Positions 6,800 to 13,290 of a stretch of DNA of 13,290 bases are shown one piece after another (positions within the stretch are counted from its first letter, which is position 1; every line of letters starts with the position of its first letter). The stretch is taken from assembly GCA_021731215.1 (NCBI GenBank), contig JAKFXU010000101.1, forward strand, positions 1-13,290. Reading direction: 5' to 3'. This DNA is from Rhodoferax sp. (GTDB taxonomy: Bacteria > Pseudomonadota > Gammaproteobacteria > Burkholderiales > Burkholderiaceae_C). A program made the translations under genes and the position numbers. The notes under the pieces were generated by a model that saw nothing but the letters and a program-made list of their open reading frames with translations, had not been told where the DNA came from and did not search any database.

Positions 6800-7915
6800 A
6801 TGAGCACCCTCTCCCCCGTGGCAATTTCTCCGGTTGAAGACATCGTGGCTGACATGCGCGCCGGGCGCATGGTGATTCTGGTGGACGAAGAAGACCGCGA
6901 GAACGAAGGCGACCTGGTGCTGGCGGCCGACCACGTCAGCGCCGATGCCATCAATTTCATGGCGCGTTTTGGTCGCGGCCTGATTTGCCTGACGCTCACG
7001 CGCGAACGCTGTGAACGGCTGCAGTTGCCCCCCATGACGGTGCGCAATGGCGACAAGAAAGGCACTGCCTTCACGGTCTCGATCGAAGCCGCGCAAGGCG
7101 TCACCACCGGCATCTCGGCGGCCGACCGGGCCCGCACCGTGCAGGCGGCGGTCGCCAACCATGCCACGCCGGACGATCTGGTGCAACCCGGCCATATCTT
7201 CCCGCTGCAGGCGGTCGACGGCGGCGTGCTGATACGCGCCGGCCACACCGAGGCCGGCTGCGACCTCGCAAGCATGGCGGGCTGCTCGCCGGCGGCGGTG
7301 ATCTGCGAGATCATGAAGGACGACGGCACCATGGCGCGCCTGCCCGACCTGCAACTGTTTGGCGCCGAGCACGGCCTCAAGATCGGCACCATTGCCGACC
7401 TGATCGCCCACCGCAGCCGGGTCGAGTCGCTGGTTGAAAAAGTGGGCTCGCGCCCGCTCACCACGGCCTTCGGCGAATTCACCCTGCACGCCTTCCAGGA
7501 CAAGATTGCCCAGGGCGTCCATCTGGCCCTGGTCAAAGGCCAGTGGGGCCCCGACGACACGGTCGCGGCGCGCGTGCATGAGCCGCTGTCGGTGCTCGAT
7601 GCGCTCGAAGTCGGCCGCGCCATGCACTCCTGGAGTCTGGATGCCAGCCTGGCACGCATCGCCTCCGAGGGCAAGGGGGTGGTGGTGCTGCTCAATTGCG
7701 GCGAGAGCGCCGAGCAATTGCTGGCGCAGTTCGGCGGCACCGCGCGCGCCAGCCATGGCCCGGAGCGCGGTCGCCTGGACTTGCGCACCTATGGCATCGG
7801 GGCGCAGATCCTGCGCGAATGCGGCGTGCACAAAATGCTGCTGATGGGCAACCCGCGCCGCATGCCCAGCATGGCCGGTTACGGGCTCGAAATTGCCGGC
7901 TACATCACCAAATAA
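6800..7915 (+). CDS. ribB: 3,4-dihydroxy-2-butanone 4-phosphate synthase with degenerate GTP cyclohydrolase II-like domain (RibBX type)
   Basis: The N-terminal domain (about 1-205) is an intact RibB, which converts ribulose 5-phosphate to dihydroxybutanone phosphate plus formate. It has [10 protein letters not shown] at 29-38, [15 protein letters not shown] and G-H-T-E-A-G. The C-terminal domain (about 215-371) resembles GTP cyclohydrolase II (RibA): A-R-V-H at 257-260 and [12 protein letters not shown] near the end. It lacks the zinc triad: aligned to my memory of E. coli RibA, the three cysteines become L263, A274 and H276, and the downstream G-R-N-I-G-L stretch is replaced. GTP cyclohydrolase activity is therefore unlikely. 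This fits the RibBX variant known in Proteobacteria, where X has no assigned activity. Many pipelines would label it ribBA. The start is the ATG at 6800, 53 nt after the ribE stop; an in-frame TTG at 6743 is unlikely. 371 aa. Confidence 0.93.
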   Translation: MSTLSPVAISPVEDIVADMRAGRMVILVDEEDRENEGDLVLAADHVSADAINFMARFGRGLICLTLTRERCERLQLPPMTVRNGDKKGTAFTVSIEAAQGVTTGISAADRARTVQAAVANHATPDDLVQPGHIFPLQAVDGGVLIRAGHTEAGCDLASMAGCSPAAVICEIMKDDGTMARLPDLQLFGAEHGLKIGTIADLIAHRSRVESLVEKVGSRPLTTAFGEFTLHAFQDKIAQGVHLALVKGQWGPDDTVAARVHEPLSVLDALEVGRAMHSWSLDASLARIASEGKGVVVLLNCGESAEQLLAQFGGTARASHGPERGRLDLRTYGIGAQILRECGVHKMLLMGNPRRMPSMAGYGLEIAGYITK

Positions 7916-7934
7916 CACCGAGAAAGATCGAACT

Positions 7935-8408
7935 ATGTTTGGCGCAGACAAGGGCATACTGGATTCCACCGACCAGTACCTGAGCGGTAAAAAACTCAGC
8001 ATCGGCCTGGTTCAGGCCCGTTTTAACGAGGCCATTACCGACGCACTGGCCCAAGCCTGCAAAGCCGAGCTGATGGCCTTGGGCGTGCCGGAAAAAAACA
8101 TTGATCTGGTGCGGGTGCCAGGCGCACTGGAAGTGCCGGTGGCCTTGATGGCCATGGCGGAAAAGTTGAAATACGACGCGCTGGTGGCGCTGGGCTGCAT
8201 TATTCGCGGCGAAACCTACCACTTTGAGCTGGTCGCCAATGAATCAAGCGCCGGCGTCAGCCGGGTCGCCCTCGACTACCAGGTGCCGATCGCCAATGCC
8301 ATTCTCACCACCGAGAATCTGGAGCAGGCGATCGCCCGACAGACCGACAAGGGGCGCGATGCCGCTCGTGTTGCCGTTGAAATGGCCAATTTACTGGAAG
8401 CAATTTAA
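7935..8408 (+). CDS. ribH: 6,7-dimethyl-8-ribityllumazine synthase
   Basis: Lumazine synthase condenses the RibD-derived pyrimidine with dihydroxybutanone phosphate to make the riboflavin precursor, and forms pentamers or icosahedral shells. The 157-aa product has the family signature: A-R-F-N at 28-31, P-G-A-L-E-V-P, and [12 protein letters not shown] with the catalytic His at 96. [12 protein letters not shown] follows. The ATG at 7935 lies 19 nt after the ribB-X stop and is preceded by a purine-rich GAGAAAGA that can serve as ribosome binding site; a TTG start at 7893 would overlap the previous gene and is rejected. Its stop overlaps the nusB start by one base (TAATG), implying translational coupling, a common ribH-nusB arrangement in proteobacteria. 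Confidence 0.97.
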   Translation: MFGADKGILDSTDQYLSGKKLSIGLVQARFNEAITDALAQACKAELMALGVPEKNIDLVRVPGALEVPVALMAMAEKLKYDALVALGCIIRGETYHFELVANESSAGVSRVALDYQVPIANAILTTENLEQAIARQTDKGRDAARVAVEMANLLEAI

Positions 8409-8941
8409 TGAGCGATCTCAAGCCCAAGCCGATCGGCAGCCGCCCGCCGCGCCAGCCGCGCACCGGCCTGACCAGCACCGGCGCGCGCAAGGCGGGCAGC
8501 AAGTCCGAGCGTTCGCGCGCGCGCGAGTTCGCCTTGCAGGCGCTGTACCAGAAGCTGGTCGGCCAAAACGAGGTGGCCGACATTGACGCCTTCACGCGCG
8601 ACCTGGCCGGCTTTTCCAAAGCCGACGCGGTGCACTTCGATGCCCTGCTGCAAGGCTGCACCGAGGCGGCAACTGAATTGGACGCCCTGCTGGCGCCGCT
8701 GCTGGACCGCAAACTGGCAGAAATTTCGCCGGTGGAGCACGCCATCCTGTGGATCGGCGCCTACGAGCTGCAGCACTGCCTGGACGTGCCCTGGCGGGTG
8801 GTGCTCAATGAATGCGTGGAGCTGGCCAAGGAGTTTGGCGGCACCGACGGCCACAAGTATGTCAACGCCGTGCTCAACGGGTTGGCGCCCGGTCTGCGCG
8901 CGGCCGAAATCGGTGCCGAGCGGGGCTCAGCGCGCCCATGA
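8408..8941 (+). CDS. nusB: Transcription antitermination protein NusB
   Basis: NusB pairs with S10 (NusE) and binds the BoxA RNA of rRNA leaders to permit processive antitermination. The conserved fold begins near residue 35: [13 protein letters not shown], with the basic RNA-binding N-terminus. [16 protein letters not shown] and the signature [18 protein letters not shown] follow. At 177 aa it is longer than E. coli NusB (139). The extra length is mainly a basic, proline- and arginine-rich N-terminal extension of about 34 residues, probably disordered, plus a short tail. The extension runs from an ATG that overlaps the ribH stop (TAATG), so I keep that start. The stop overlaps the aminotransferase ATG (ATGA). 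Confidence 0.96.
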   Translation: MSDLKPKPIGSRPPRQPRTGLTSTGARKAGSKSERSRAREFALQALYQKLVGQNEVADIDAFTRDLAGFSKADAVHFDALLQGCTEAATELDALLAPLLDRKLAEISPVEHAILWIGAYELQHCLDVPWRVVLNECVELAKEFGGTDGHKYVNAVLNGLAPGLRAAEIGAERGSARP

Positions 8942-10143
8942 AAATTTCCGCTCGGGCGCAGCGCATCGAGCCCTTCTACGTGATGGAGGTGGCCAAGGCG
9001 GCCGCCGCGCTGGCCGCGCAGGTGGCGCACACCGCTGCGCCCATGATCTTCCTCAACATTGGCGAGCCCGACTTTACCGCGCCGGCGCTGGTGCAAGAAG
9101 CCGCCGGCAAGGCGGTGCGCGATGGCATGACCCATTACACGCCGGCCATCGGCCTGTTGGCGCTGCGCGAGCGCATCAGCGACTGGTACGGCCAGCGCTT
9201 TGGCGTCGCCGTGCCGGCCAGCCGCATCGTGGTGACAGCCGGCGCTTCGGCCGCCTTGCAACTGGCCTGCCTAGCCCTGATCGAAGCCGGCGACGAAATT
9301 CTGATGCCCGACCCGAGCTACCCCTGCAACCGGCACTTTGTCAGTGCGGCCGACGGCACGGCGGTGCTGATCCCGACCACGGCGGCGCAGCGCTTTCAGC
9401 TCAGCGCCGACCAGGTGCAGGCCGCCTGGCGCGAGAAAACCCAGGCCAGCAGCGCCGGCACGCGCGGCGTGCTGCTGGCCTCGCCCTCGAATCCGACCGG
9501 CACCTCGATCCACCCGGACCAGTTGCGCCGCATTCACAGCGTGGTCAGCCAGCACGGCGGCATCACGCTGGTCGATGAAATCTACCTCGGCCTGAGCCAT
9601 GACCCGCAATACGCGCAGACGGCACTGGCGCTGGACCAGGACATCATCAGCATCAACAGTTTCAGCAAATACTTCAACATGACCGGCTGGCGCCTGGGCT
9701 GGCTGGTGCTGCCCGAGCGCCTGGTGCCGGTGATCGAGCGGCTGGCACAAAACCTGTTTATCTGCCCCAGTACGATTGCGCAATACGCCGCGCTGGCCTG
9801 CTTCGAAACCGACAGCCTGCTTGAGTACGAGCGCCGGCGCGCCCAATTCAAGGCCCGGCGCGACTACTTCATCCCGGCGCTCGATGCGCTCGGGCTGACG
9901 GTGCCGGTGCGGCCCGATGGCGCTTTTTATGCCTGGGCCGACTGCTCGGCGGCCTGCGCCCACTTGGGCGTCAAAGACAGCTGGGAGCTTGCCTTTGAGA
10001 TCATGCAGCGCGCCCATGTGGCCGTCACCCCGGGGCGCGACTTTGGCAGCGCCCAGACGCACAACTTCATCCGCTTTTCCACCGCCAATTCGATGCCGCA
10101 GTTGGCGCAAGCGATCGAGCGCCTGAAAGCCTTGCTGTCATGA
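8938..10143 (+). CDS. PLP-dependent class I/II aminotransferase, substrate unknown
   Basis: This 401-aa fold-type I aminotransferase has all the expected elements. N-I-G-E-P-D-F lies near the N-terminus and [10 protein letters not shown] is the cofactor phosphate region. S-N-P-T-G carries the PLP-contacting Asn at 185, and D-E-I-Y has Asp 213 and Tyr 216. [15 protein letters not shown] has the Schiff-base Lys at 244. A late F-I-R-F-S holds the substrate-carboxylate Arg. It should transfer amino groups between an amino acid and a 2-oxo acid in the cytoplasm. The sequence resembles the broad aspartate/alanine-type subgroup, but I cannot name the substrate. The ATG at 8938 overlaps the nusB stop as ATGA, and its own stop overlaps the ybgC ATG in the same way, so it is co-translated with unrelated genes. 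A longer frame opens at 8812 inside nusB but has no family similarity before 8938. Confidence 0.93.
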   Translation: MKISARAQRIEPFYVMEVAKAAAALAAQVAHTAAPMIFLNIGEPDFTAPALVQEAAGKAVRDGMTHYTPAIGLLALRERISDWYGQRFGVAVPASRIVVTAGASAALQLACLALIEAGDEILMPDPSYPCNRHFVSAADGTAVLIPTTAAQRFQLSADQVQAAWREKTQASSAGTRGVLLASPSNPTGTSIHPDQLRRIHSVVSQHGGITLVDEIYLGLSHDPQYAQTALALDQDIISINSFSKYFNMTGWRLGWLVLPERLVPVIERLAQNLFICPSTIAQYAALACFETDSLLEYERRRAQFKARRDYFIPALDALGLTVPVRPDGAFYAWADCSAACAHLGVKDSWELAFEIMQRAHVAVTPGRDFGSAQTHNFIRFSTANSMPQLAQAIERLKALLS

Positions 10144-10568
10144 GCGGCGCCGATCAAACGCAGCGGATATTTACATGGCCAGTACGGGTGTATTGGGAGG
10201 ACACTGATGCCGGCGGCATCGTGTTCTACGCCAACTACCTGAAGTTTTTTGAGCGCGCCCGCACCGAGTGGCTGCGCTCGCTGGGCATTGAACAGCGCGC
10301 GCTGCGCGAGACCAGCGGCGGCATGTTTGTGGTGAGCGACACCCATGTGCGCTACCACCAGCCGGCCCGCCTGGATGACGAACTTTTGGTTACAGCCTGG
10401 CCGCTTGAGGTCGGGCGCGCATCCATGACAATACAACAGCAGGCCCGGCTCAAGTCACGTGCCGCAAACACCCTGTTGTGTGAAGGCACGATCCGCGTGG
10501 GCTGGGTCGATGCCACCCGCTACAAGCCCGCAAGAATTCCACCCACCGTTCTGGAAATCCTGAAATGA
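10140..10568 (+). CDS. ybgC: Tol-Pal-associated acyl-CoA thioesterase YbgC
   Basis: YbgC is a cytoplasmic hotdog-fold thioesterase that hydrolyses acyl-CoA or acyl-ACP and is associated with the Tol-Pal operon in most proteobacteria. The 142-aa product shows the 4-hydroxybenzoyl-CoA-thioesterase-type motif W-E-D-T-D-A-G-G-I-V-F-Y-A-N-Y at 19-33, with the catalytic Asp at 23. F-F-E-R-A-R-T-E-W follows, on the long hotdog helix. The length is normal. The start ATG overlaps the aminotransferase stop, and its own stop overlaps the tolQ ATG (ATGA), so translation of the three genes is probably coupled. The position immediately before tolQ supports the assignment. Confidence 0.95.
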   Translation: MSGADQTQRIFTWPVRVYWEDTDAGGIVFYANYLKFFERARTEWLRSLGIEQRALRETSGGMFVVSDTHVRYHQPARLDDELLVTAWPLEVGRASMTIQQQARLKSRAANTLLCEGTIRVGWVDATRYKPARIPPTVLEILK

Positions 10569-11257
10569 ACCAAGACCTGTCGATCCTGCACCTGGTGCTC
10601 AACGCCAGTCTGGTCGTGCAATTGGTGATGCTGCTGCTGCTGGTAGTCTCCATGGCCAGTTGGGCTGCCATCTTTCGCAAGCTGTTTGCCCTGAACCGGG
10701 TGAAATCGCTCAATGAAGCATTCGAGCGCGAGTTCTGGTCCGGCACCAGCCTCAATCAACTGTTCGCCGCCGCCACCCAAAACGCCCGCGAGGCCGGACC
10801 GATGGAGCGCATTTTTGCCAGTGGCATGCGCGAATACCAGAAACTGCACGAGAAACGCATCACCGATGCCAGCACCCTGATGGACGGCGCGCGGCGCGCC
10901 ATGCGCGCGAGCTTTCAGCGCGAGCTCGACGTGGTGGAAACCAACCTCTCCTTCATGGCCTCGGTCGGTTCGGTCTCGCCCTATGTCGGCTTGTTTGGCA
11001 CCGTGTGGGGCATCATGCATGCCTTCACCGGGCTGGCGTCCTTGCAGACGGTCACACTGGCCAGCGTGGCCCCCGGCATTGCCGAGGCGCTGGTGGCCAC
11101 CGCCCTTGGCCTGTTCGCCGCCATTCCGGCGGTGCTGGCCTACAACCGCTTTGCCCGCGACATTGACCGCATTGCGATCAAGCTGGAAACCTTCATCGAA
11201 GAGTTTTCCAACATTCTGCAGCGCAACGTCGGCGCACAGTCGGCCTCCGGCCACTGA
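10565..11257 (+). CDS. tolQ: Tol-Pal system proton channel subunit TolQ
   Basis: TolQ is the inner-membrane partner of TolR in the proton-driven motor that energises TolA for outer-membrane constriction at division. The 230-aa product fits the MotA/TolQ/ExbB family. TM1 lies at about 14-36. A cytoplasmic segment of about 90 residues follows. TM2 lies at about 131-153 (F-M-A-S-V-G-S-V-S-P-Y-V-G-L-F-G-T-V-W-G), and TM3 at about 170-192 (P-G-I-A-E-A-L-V-A-T-A-L-G). T146 and T179 sit where the channel threonines of E. coli TolQ are expected. It starts by ATGA overlap with ybgC and is followed after 14 nt by tolR. ExbB is the alternative paralogue, but ybgC upstream and tolR-tolA downstream decide for TolQ. 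Confidence 0.96.
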   Translation: MNQDLSILHLVLNASLVVQLVMLLLLVVSMASWAAIFRKLFALNRVKSLNEAFEREFWSGTSLNQLFAAATQNAREAGPMERIFASGMREYQKLHEKRITDASTLMDGARRAMRASFQRELDVVETNLSFMASVGSVSPYVGLFGTVWGIMHAFTGLASLQTVTLASVAPGIAEALVATALGLFAAIPAVLAYNRFARDIDRIAIKLETFIEEFSNILQRNVGAQSASGH

Positions 11258-11258
11258 C

Positions 11259-11263
11259 AGGAG
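11259..11263 (+). promoter_or_regulatory. Shine-Dalgarno of tolR
   Basis: AGGAG lies 8 nt before the tolR ATG at 11272, just after the tolQ stop. It is one of the few clear ribosome binding sites on the plus strand of this window and fixes the tolR start. It suggests TolR is translated independently rather than by coupling, perhaps relevant to TolQ:TolR stoichiometry. Confidence 0.7.
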
Positions 11264-11271
11264 CTTGAACC

Positions 11272-11691
11272 ATGCCATCGCTCGCAAGCCGCGGACGCGG
11301 CCGGCGCACCATCAACGAGATCAACATGGTGCCCTTCATCGACGTGATGCTGGTGCTGCTGATCATCTTCATGGTGACCGCCCCCCTGATCACACCCAGC
11401 GTGATCAATGTGCCCAGTGTCGGCAAGGCGGCCAGGCAGCCCGACCAGGTGATTCAAATCATCATTGGCCAAGACGAATCAATCGAGATGAAGCTACAGG
11501 ACAAATCCACCTCGCTGGCGCTGCAAGACCTTGCCAGCGCCGTGACCCAGGCGCAAAGCGGCCAGCCCAATTCGGCCGTGGTCATCAGCGCCGACAAAAA
11601 TACCAAGTACGAATCCGTGGTCAAGGTCATGGACAGCCTGCAGCGCGCCGGCGTGCAGCGCGTGGGCTTGTCGGTGCAGTTGGCCAACTAA
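11272..11691 (+). CDS. tolR: Tol-Pal system proton channel subunit TolR
   Basis: TolR is a bitopic inner-membrane protein of the ExbD/TolR family that forms the proton path with TolQ. The 139-aa product has a basic cytoplasmic N-terminus (R-G-R-G-R-R at 7-12) and the signature E-I-N-M-V-P-F-I-D-V-M-L-V-L-L-I-I-F-M-V. The essential membrane Asp is at 24, corresponding to E. coli D23. One TM helix spans about 20-40. The periplasmic domain (about 45-139) ends in the usual segment Y-E-S-V-V-K-V-M-D-S-L-Q-R-A-G-V, followed by G-L-S. The length matches the family. A good AGGAG precedes it. tolA starts 4 nt after its stop. Confidence 0.96.
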   Translation: MPSLASRGRGRRTINEINMVPFIDVMLVLLIIFMVTAPLITPSVINVPSVGKAARQPDQVIQIIIGQDESIEMKLQDKSTSLALQDLASAVTQAQSGQPNSAVVISADKNTKYESVVKVMDSLQRAGVQRVGLSVQLAN

Positions 11692-11695
11692 GGCC

Positions 11696-12577
11696 ATGCA
11701 CGCCGCCACCGATCGCCTGGCGTTCGCGCCACCGCCGACACCGGGCCTGCTGCGCGCGCTGGCATTGGCGGTGCTGGCCCACGCCGTCTTGCTGGCGGCG
11801 CTGACCTGGGGCGTGCGCTGGAACAGCGAGGCAACGAGCAGCACGGCCGAGGCCGAGCTGTGGTCTGCCCTGCCGCAGGCAGCGGCGCCCAAGCTGGTCG
11901 AAGCGCCACCGGAGCCGCCAGCGCCGCCTGTTGTGCCGCGCCCCGCGCCGGCCCCGCCGCCGGACGCCAACATTGCCCTGGCGCAGGAAAAACTTCGCTT
12001 GCAAAAGGAACAACAGGCGCAACTGCAACGGCAACGAGAACTGGAGCAGCAGCGCCTGGAAAAACTGAAACAGGAAAAGCTGCTGCTGGAGAAAAAACGC
12101 CTGCAAGCGCAGCGCGAGCAAGACAAAAAAGCGGCCGAAGAAAAGAAAAAATCCGAGCAGCAAGCCCAACGCAAAGAAGAGCTCAAGGCCCAGCAGGAGG
12201 CCAAAAAGCTCGACGCCATGCGCCAGGAAAACATGCAGCGCATGAGCGGGCTGGCCAGCGCCAGCGGTGCATCAGGCGCCACTGGCAGCGCGCGCCAGTC
12301 GTCCGGGCCGTCCGCCGGCTACGCCGGGCGCATTCGCGCGCGCATCAAGCCCAACATCGTGTTCACCGAGGACATTGCCGGCAATCCGATGGCGGAAGTT
12401 GAAGTGCGAACCGCACCGGACGGCACCATCGTCAGCCGCAAATTGACCCAATCCAGCGGCGTCAAATCCTGGGACGATGCGGTGATCAATGCCATTGATA
12501 AAACCGCAGTACTGCCGCGCGATCTGGACGGCCGGGTGCCGCCGGTGCTGGAATTCAGTTTCCGGCCCAAGGACTGA
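11696..12577 (+). CDS. tolA: Tol-Pal system envelope-spanning protein TolA
   Basis: TolA links the TolQR motor in the inner membrane to TolB-Pal at the outer membrane. The 293-aa product has the three-part layout. A short cytoplasmic N-terminus and one TM at about 19-40 carry H29 in L-A-H-A-V-L-L, the likely counterpart of the motor-contacting His of TolA/TonB. A proline-rich stretch at about 66-92 leads into a long Q/K/E/R-rich helix at about 93-183. A TolA/TonB-type C-terminal domain follows from about 205 (G-R-I-R-A-R-I-K-P-N, then W-D-D-A-V-I-N-A-I). It is shorter than E. coli TolA (421 aa), mostly in the helix, whose length is variable. AAGG overlaps the tolR stop close to the ATG. TolA and TonB share this design; the operon decides. 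tolB and pal do not follow. Confidence 0.94.
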   Translation: MHAATDRLAFAPPPTPGLLRALALAVLAHAVLLAALTWGVRWNSEATSSTAEAELWSALPQAAAPKLVEAPPEPPAPPVVPRPAPAPPPDANIALAQEKLRLQKEQQAQLQRQRELEQQRLEKLKQEKLLLEKKRLQAQREQDKKAAEEKKKSEQQAQRKEELKAQQEAKKLDAMRQENMQRMSGLASASGASGATGSARQSSGPSAGYAGRIRARIKPNIVFTEDIAGNPMAEVEVRTAPDGTIVSRKLTQSSGVKSWDDAVINAIDKTAVLPRDLDGRVPPVLEFSFRPKD

Positions 12578-12615
12578 TCGCAGGCTGAGCAAAACACCCA
12601 CGGTTCCGACAGCTC

Positions 12616-12650
12616 GTAGGGTGGGCACGCTGGCGCTTTGCCCACCCTAC
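12616..12650. repeat. Perfect 12-bp palindrome in the tolA-dnaE convergent gap (REP-like or bidirectional terminator)
   Basis: GTAGGGTGGGCA (12616-12627) and TGCCCACCCTAC (12639-12650) form a perfect 12-bp stem with an 11-nt loop. It sits in the 91-bp gap between convergent tolA and dnaE. Neither strand has a T run after the stem, so it is not a canonical intrinsic terminator, though it could still block transcription or stabilise 3' ends. GTAGGGTGGGC-type palindromes recur between genes in many proteobacterial genomes, so a dispersed REP-like element is my preferred reading (from memory, unverified). Nothing else is visible in 12578-12668. Confidence 0.6.
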
Positions 12651-12668
12651 CCTCTTGGCCCACACATT

Positions 12669-13290
12669 TCACTCGTAAACGATCTCGGACTGGCCCGGCC
12701 CGGCCTGCACCCGCCAGCCGGCCAGCGCCGCATTGCTGGGGTAAAACTTGGCGCTCTCGCCCAGTTGCAGTTCGGCCGAGGCCGCGCCGGCCTCCACCTG
12801 CCGCTTGACGGCCAAACGCACACTCAAGCCCCGCACCAGTTCACCCTGCTCCGTCATCTCGCGCTGCGCCGGATACTCCTTGAGCATGCGGGCCACATCG
12901 GGCAGTTGCCCATTGACCGCCACGCGCAGGAATTTGCCGAAGCGGCAGCGCGCCTGGTCCAGGTCCCAGATTTGCGTCACGGTCAACTGCATGCCGCCGG
13001 AGAAACGGTCCGGCTGCAGCTTGCCCATCACGATCACCAATTCATCGTCCTTGAGCAGATGGCGGTGCGCGTTGATCAGCGCCTCGTCGGCGCGGGCCTC
13101 CATGACGCCGGATTTGTCGTCCAGCTTGAACAGGGCCAGCTTGCCGCGCTGGCCATTGATGACGCGGAAATCGGTGACGATGCCGGCCAGCAGTTGCGGC
13201 TCGCGCGTGTCAATCAGCTCTTCGAGCTGGCGCTTGGCAAAGCGGCGCACTTCCAGCGCCACTTCGTCGAACAGGTGGCCCGACAGATAG
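12669..13290 (-). CDS. dnaE: DNA polymerase III alpha subunit, C-terminal part (cut by window edge)
   Basis: The frame enters at the right edge with no start in the window and ends at the TGA at 12671-12669, giving about 206 C-terminal residues. Y-L-S-G-H-L-F-D-E-V at the edge is the conserved stretch that follows the DnaE helix-hairpin-helix region. It leads into an OB-fold nucleic-acid-binding domain: L-L-A-G-I-V-T-D-F-R-V, F-K-L-D-D-K-S-G-V-M-E-A, then M-Q-L-T-V-T-Q-I-W-D-L-D-Q-A-R. The last 90 or so residues form the tail that in DnaE contacts the tau subunit and the clamp. The polymerase and PHP domains lie outside the window. It is convergent with tolA across a 91-bp gap. GTG at 13262 is internal, not a start. 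DnaE1 is more likely than the error-prone DnaE2 paralogue because of this OB and tail arrangement, but the fragment alone does not prove it. Confidence 0.93.
   Translation of the reverse strand, partial: YLSGHLFDEVALEVRRFAKRQLEELIDTREPQLLAGIVTDFRVINGQRGKLALFKLDDKSGVMEARADEALINAHRHLLKDDELVIVMGKLQPDRFSGGMQLTVTQIWDLDQARCRFGKFLRVAVNGQLPDVARMLKEYPAQREMTEQGELVRGLSVRLAVKRQVEAGAASAELQLGESAKFYPSNAALAGWRVQAGPGQSEIVYE

Noticed and set aside
6689..8002. 437-codon minus-strand open frame across ribE, ribB-X and ribH
   Set aside because: It mirrors real genes on the other strand, spans three gene boundaries and has shadow-type composition.
8812..8937. Upstream extension of the aminotransferase frame into nusB
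   Set aside because: The extra 42 residues are Arg-rich, unlike the family, and overlap conserved nusB coding sequence; the ATG at 8938 with ATGA overlap is the natural start.
11627..12169. Leu/Phe-rich minus-strand frame resembling a membrane protein opposite tolA
   Set aside because: It is the reverse complement of the Lys/Glu-rich TolA helix (AAG/GAA codons read backwards as CTT/TTC), so the hydrophobicity is an artefact.
1..13290. CRISPR arrays, tRNA or rRNA genes, insertion sequences, phage or integrase genes
   Set aside because: I saw no spaced long repeats, no tRNA-like cloverleaf candidates in the short gaps, and no transposase or integrase reading frames; nearly all sequence is accounted for by known genes.

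Overview
The window looks like ordinary chromosomal DNA from a high-GC betaproteobacterium. Composition, gene order and protein character point to Burkholderiales, most likely Comamonadaceae (Polaromonas/Rhodoferax-like). That assignment is inferred from recalled family features, not from a search. Apart from a small toxin-antitoxin locus at the left edge, everything is housekeeping: transcription-coupled repair, isoprenoid and riboflavin synthesis, antitermination, the Tol envelope machine and the replicative polymerase.

Left part (1-1343), minus strand: ispD, then an AbrB-type antitoxin gene whose stop overlaps the start of a VapC-like PIN toxin cut off by the window edge. The antitoxin has a strong Shine-Dalgarno, a plausible promoter and three AGTATG repeats spaced exactly 14 bp apart. 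A perfect 15-bp hairpin lies between the divergent ispD and mfd genes.

Centre and right (1344-12577), plus strand: eleven genes in a row with gaps of at most 57 bp: mfd, ribD, ribE, ribB-X, ribH, nusB, a PLP aminotransferase, ybgC, tolQ, tolR, tolA. ribH/nusB, nusB/aminotransferase, aminotransferase/ybgC and ybgC/tolQ overlap at stop-start codons, which suggests translational coupling. The rib genes make riboflavin: RibD (deaminase/reductase), RibB (butanone phosphate from ribulose 5-phosphate), RibH (lumazine synthase) and RibE (riboflavin synthase). The GTP cyclohydrolase II half of the RibBA-like protein has lost its three zinc cysteines, so the first step of the pathway must be encoded elsewhere. 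YbgC and TolQRA form the inner-membrane half of the Tol-Pal system; TolB and Pal do not follow.

Right edge (12578-13290): a 91-bp gap holds a perfect 12-bp palindrome, followed by the convergent 3' end of dnaE on the minus strand.

I found no evidence of a novel multi-gene system. The items most worth a second look are the degenerate RibA domain, the repeat-bearing toxin-antitoxin promoter, the terminator-like hairpin between divergent genes, and the SD-less starts of ribD and ribE directly after -10-like boxes.
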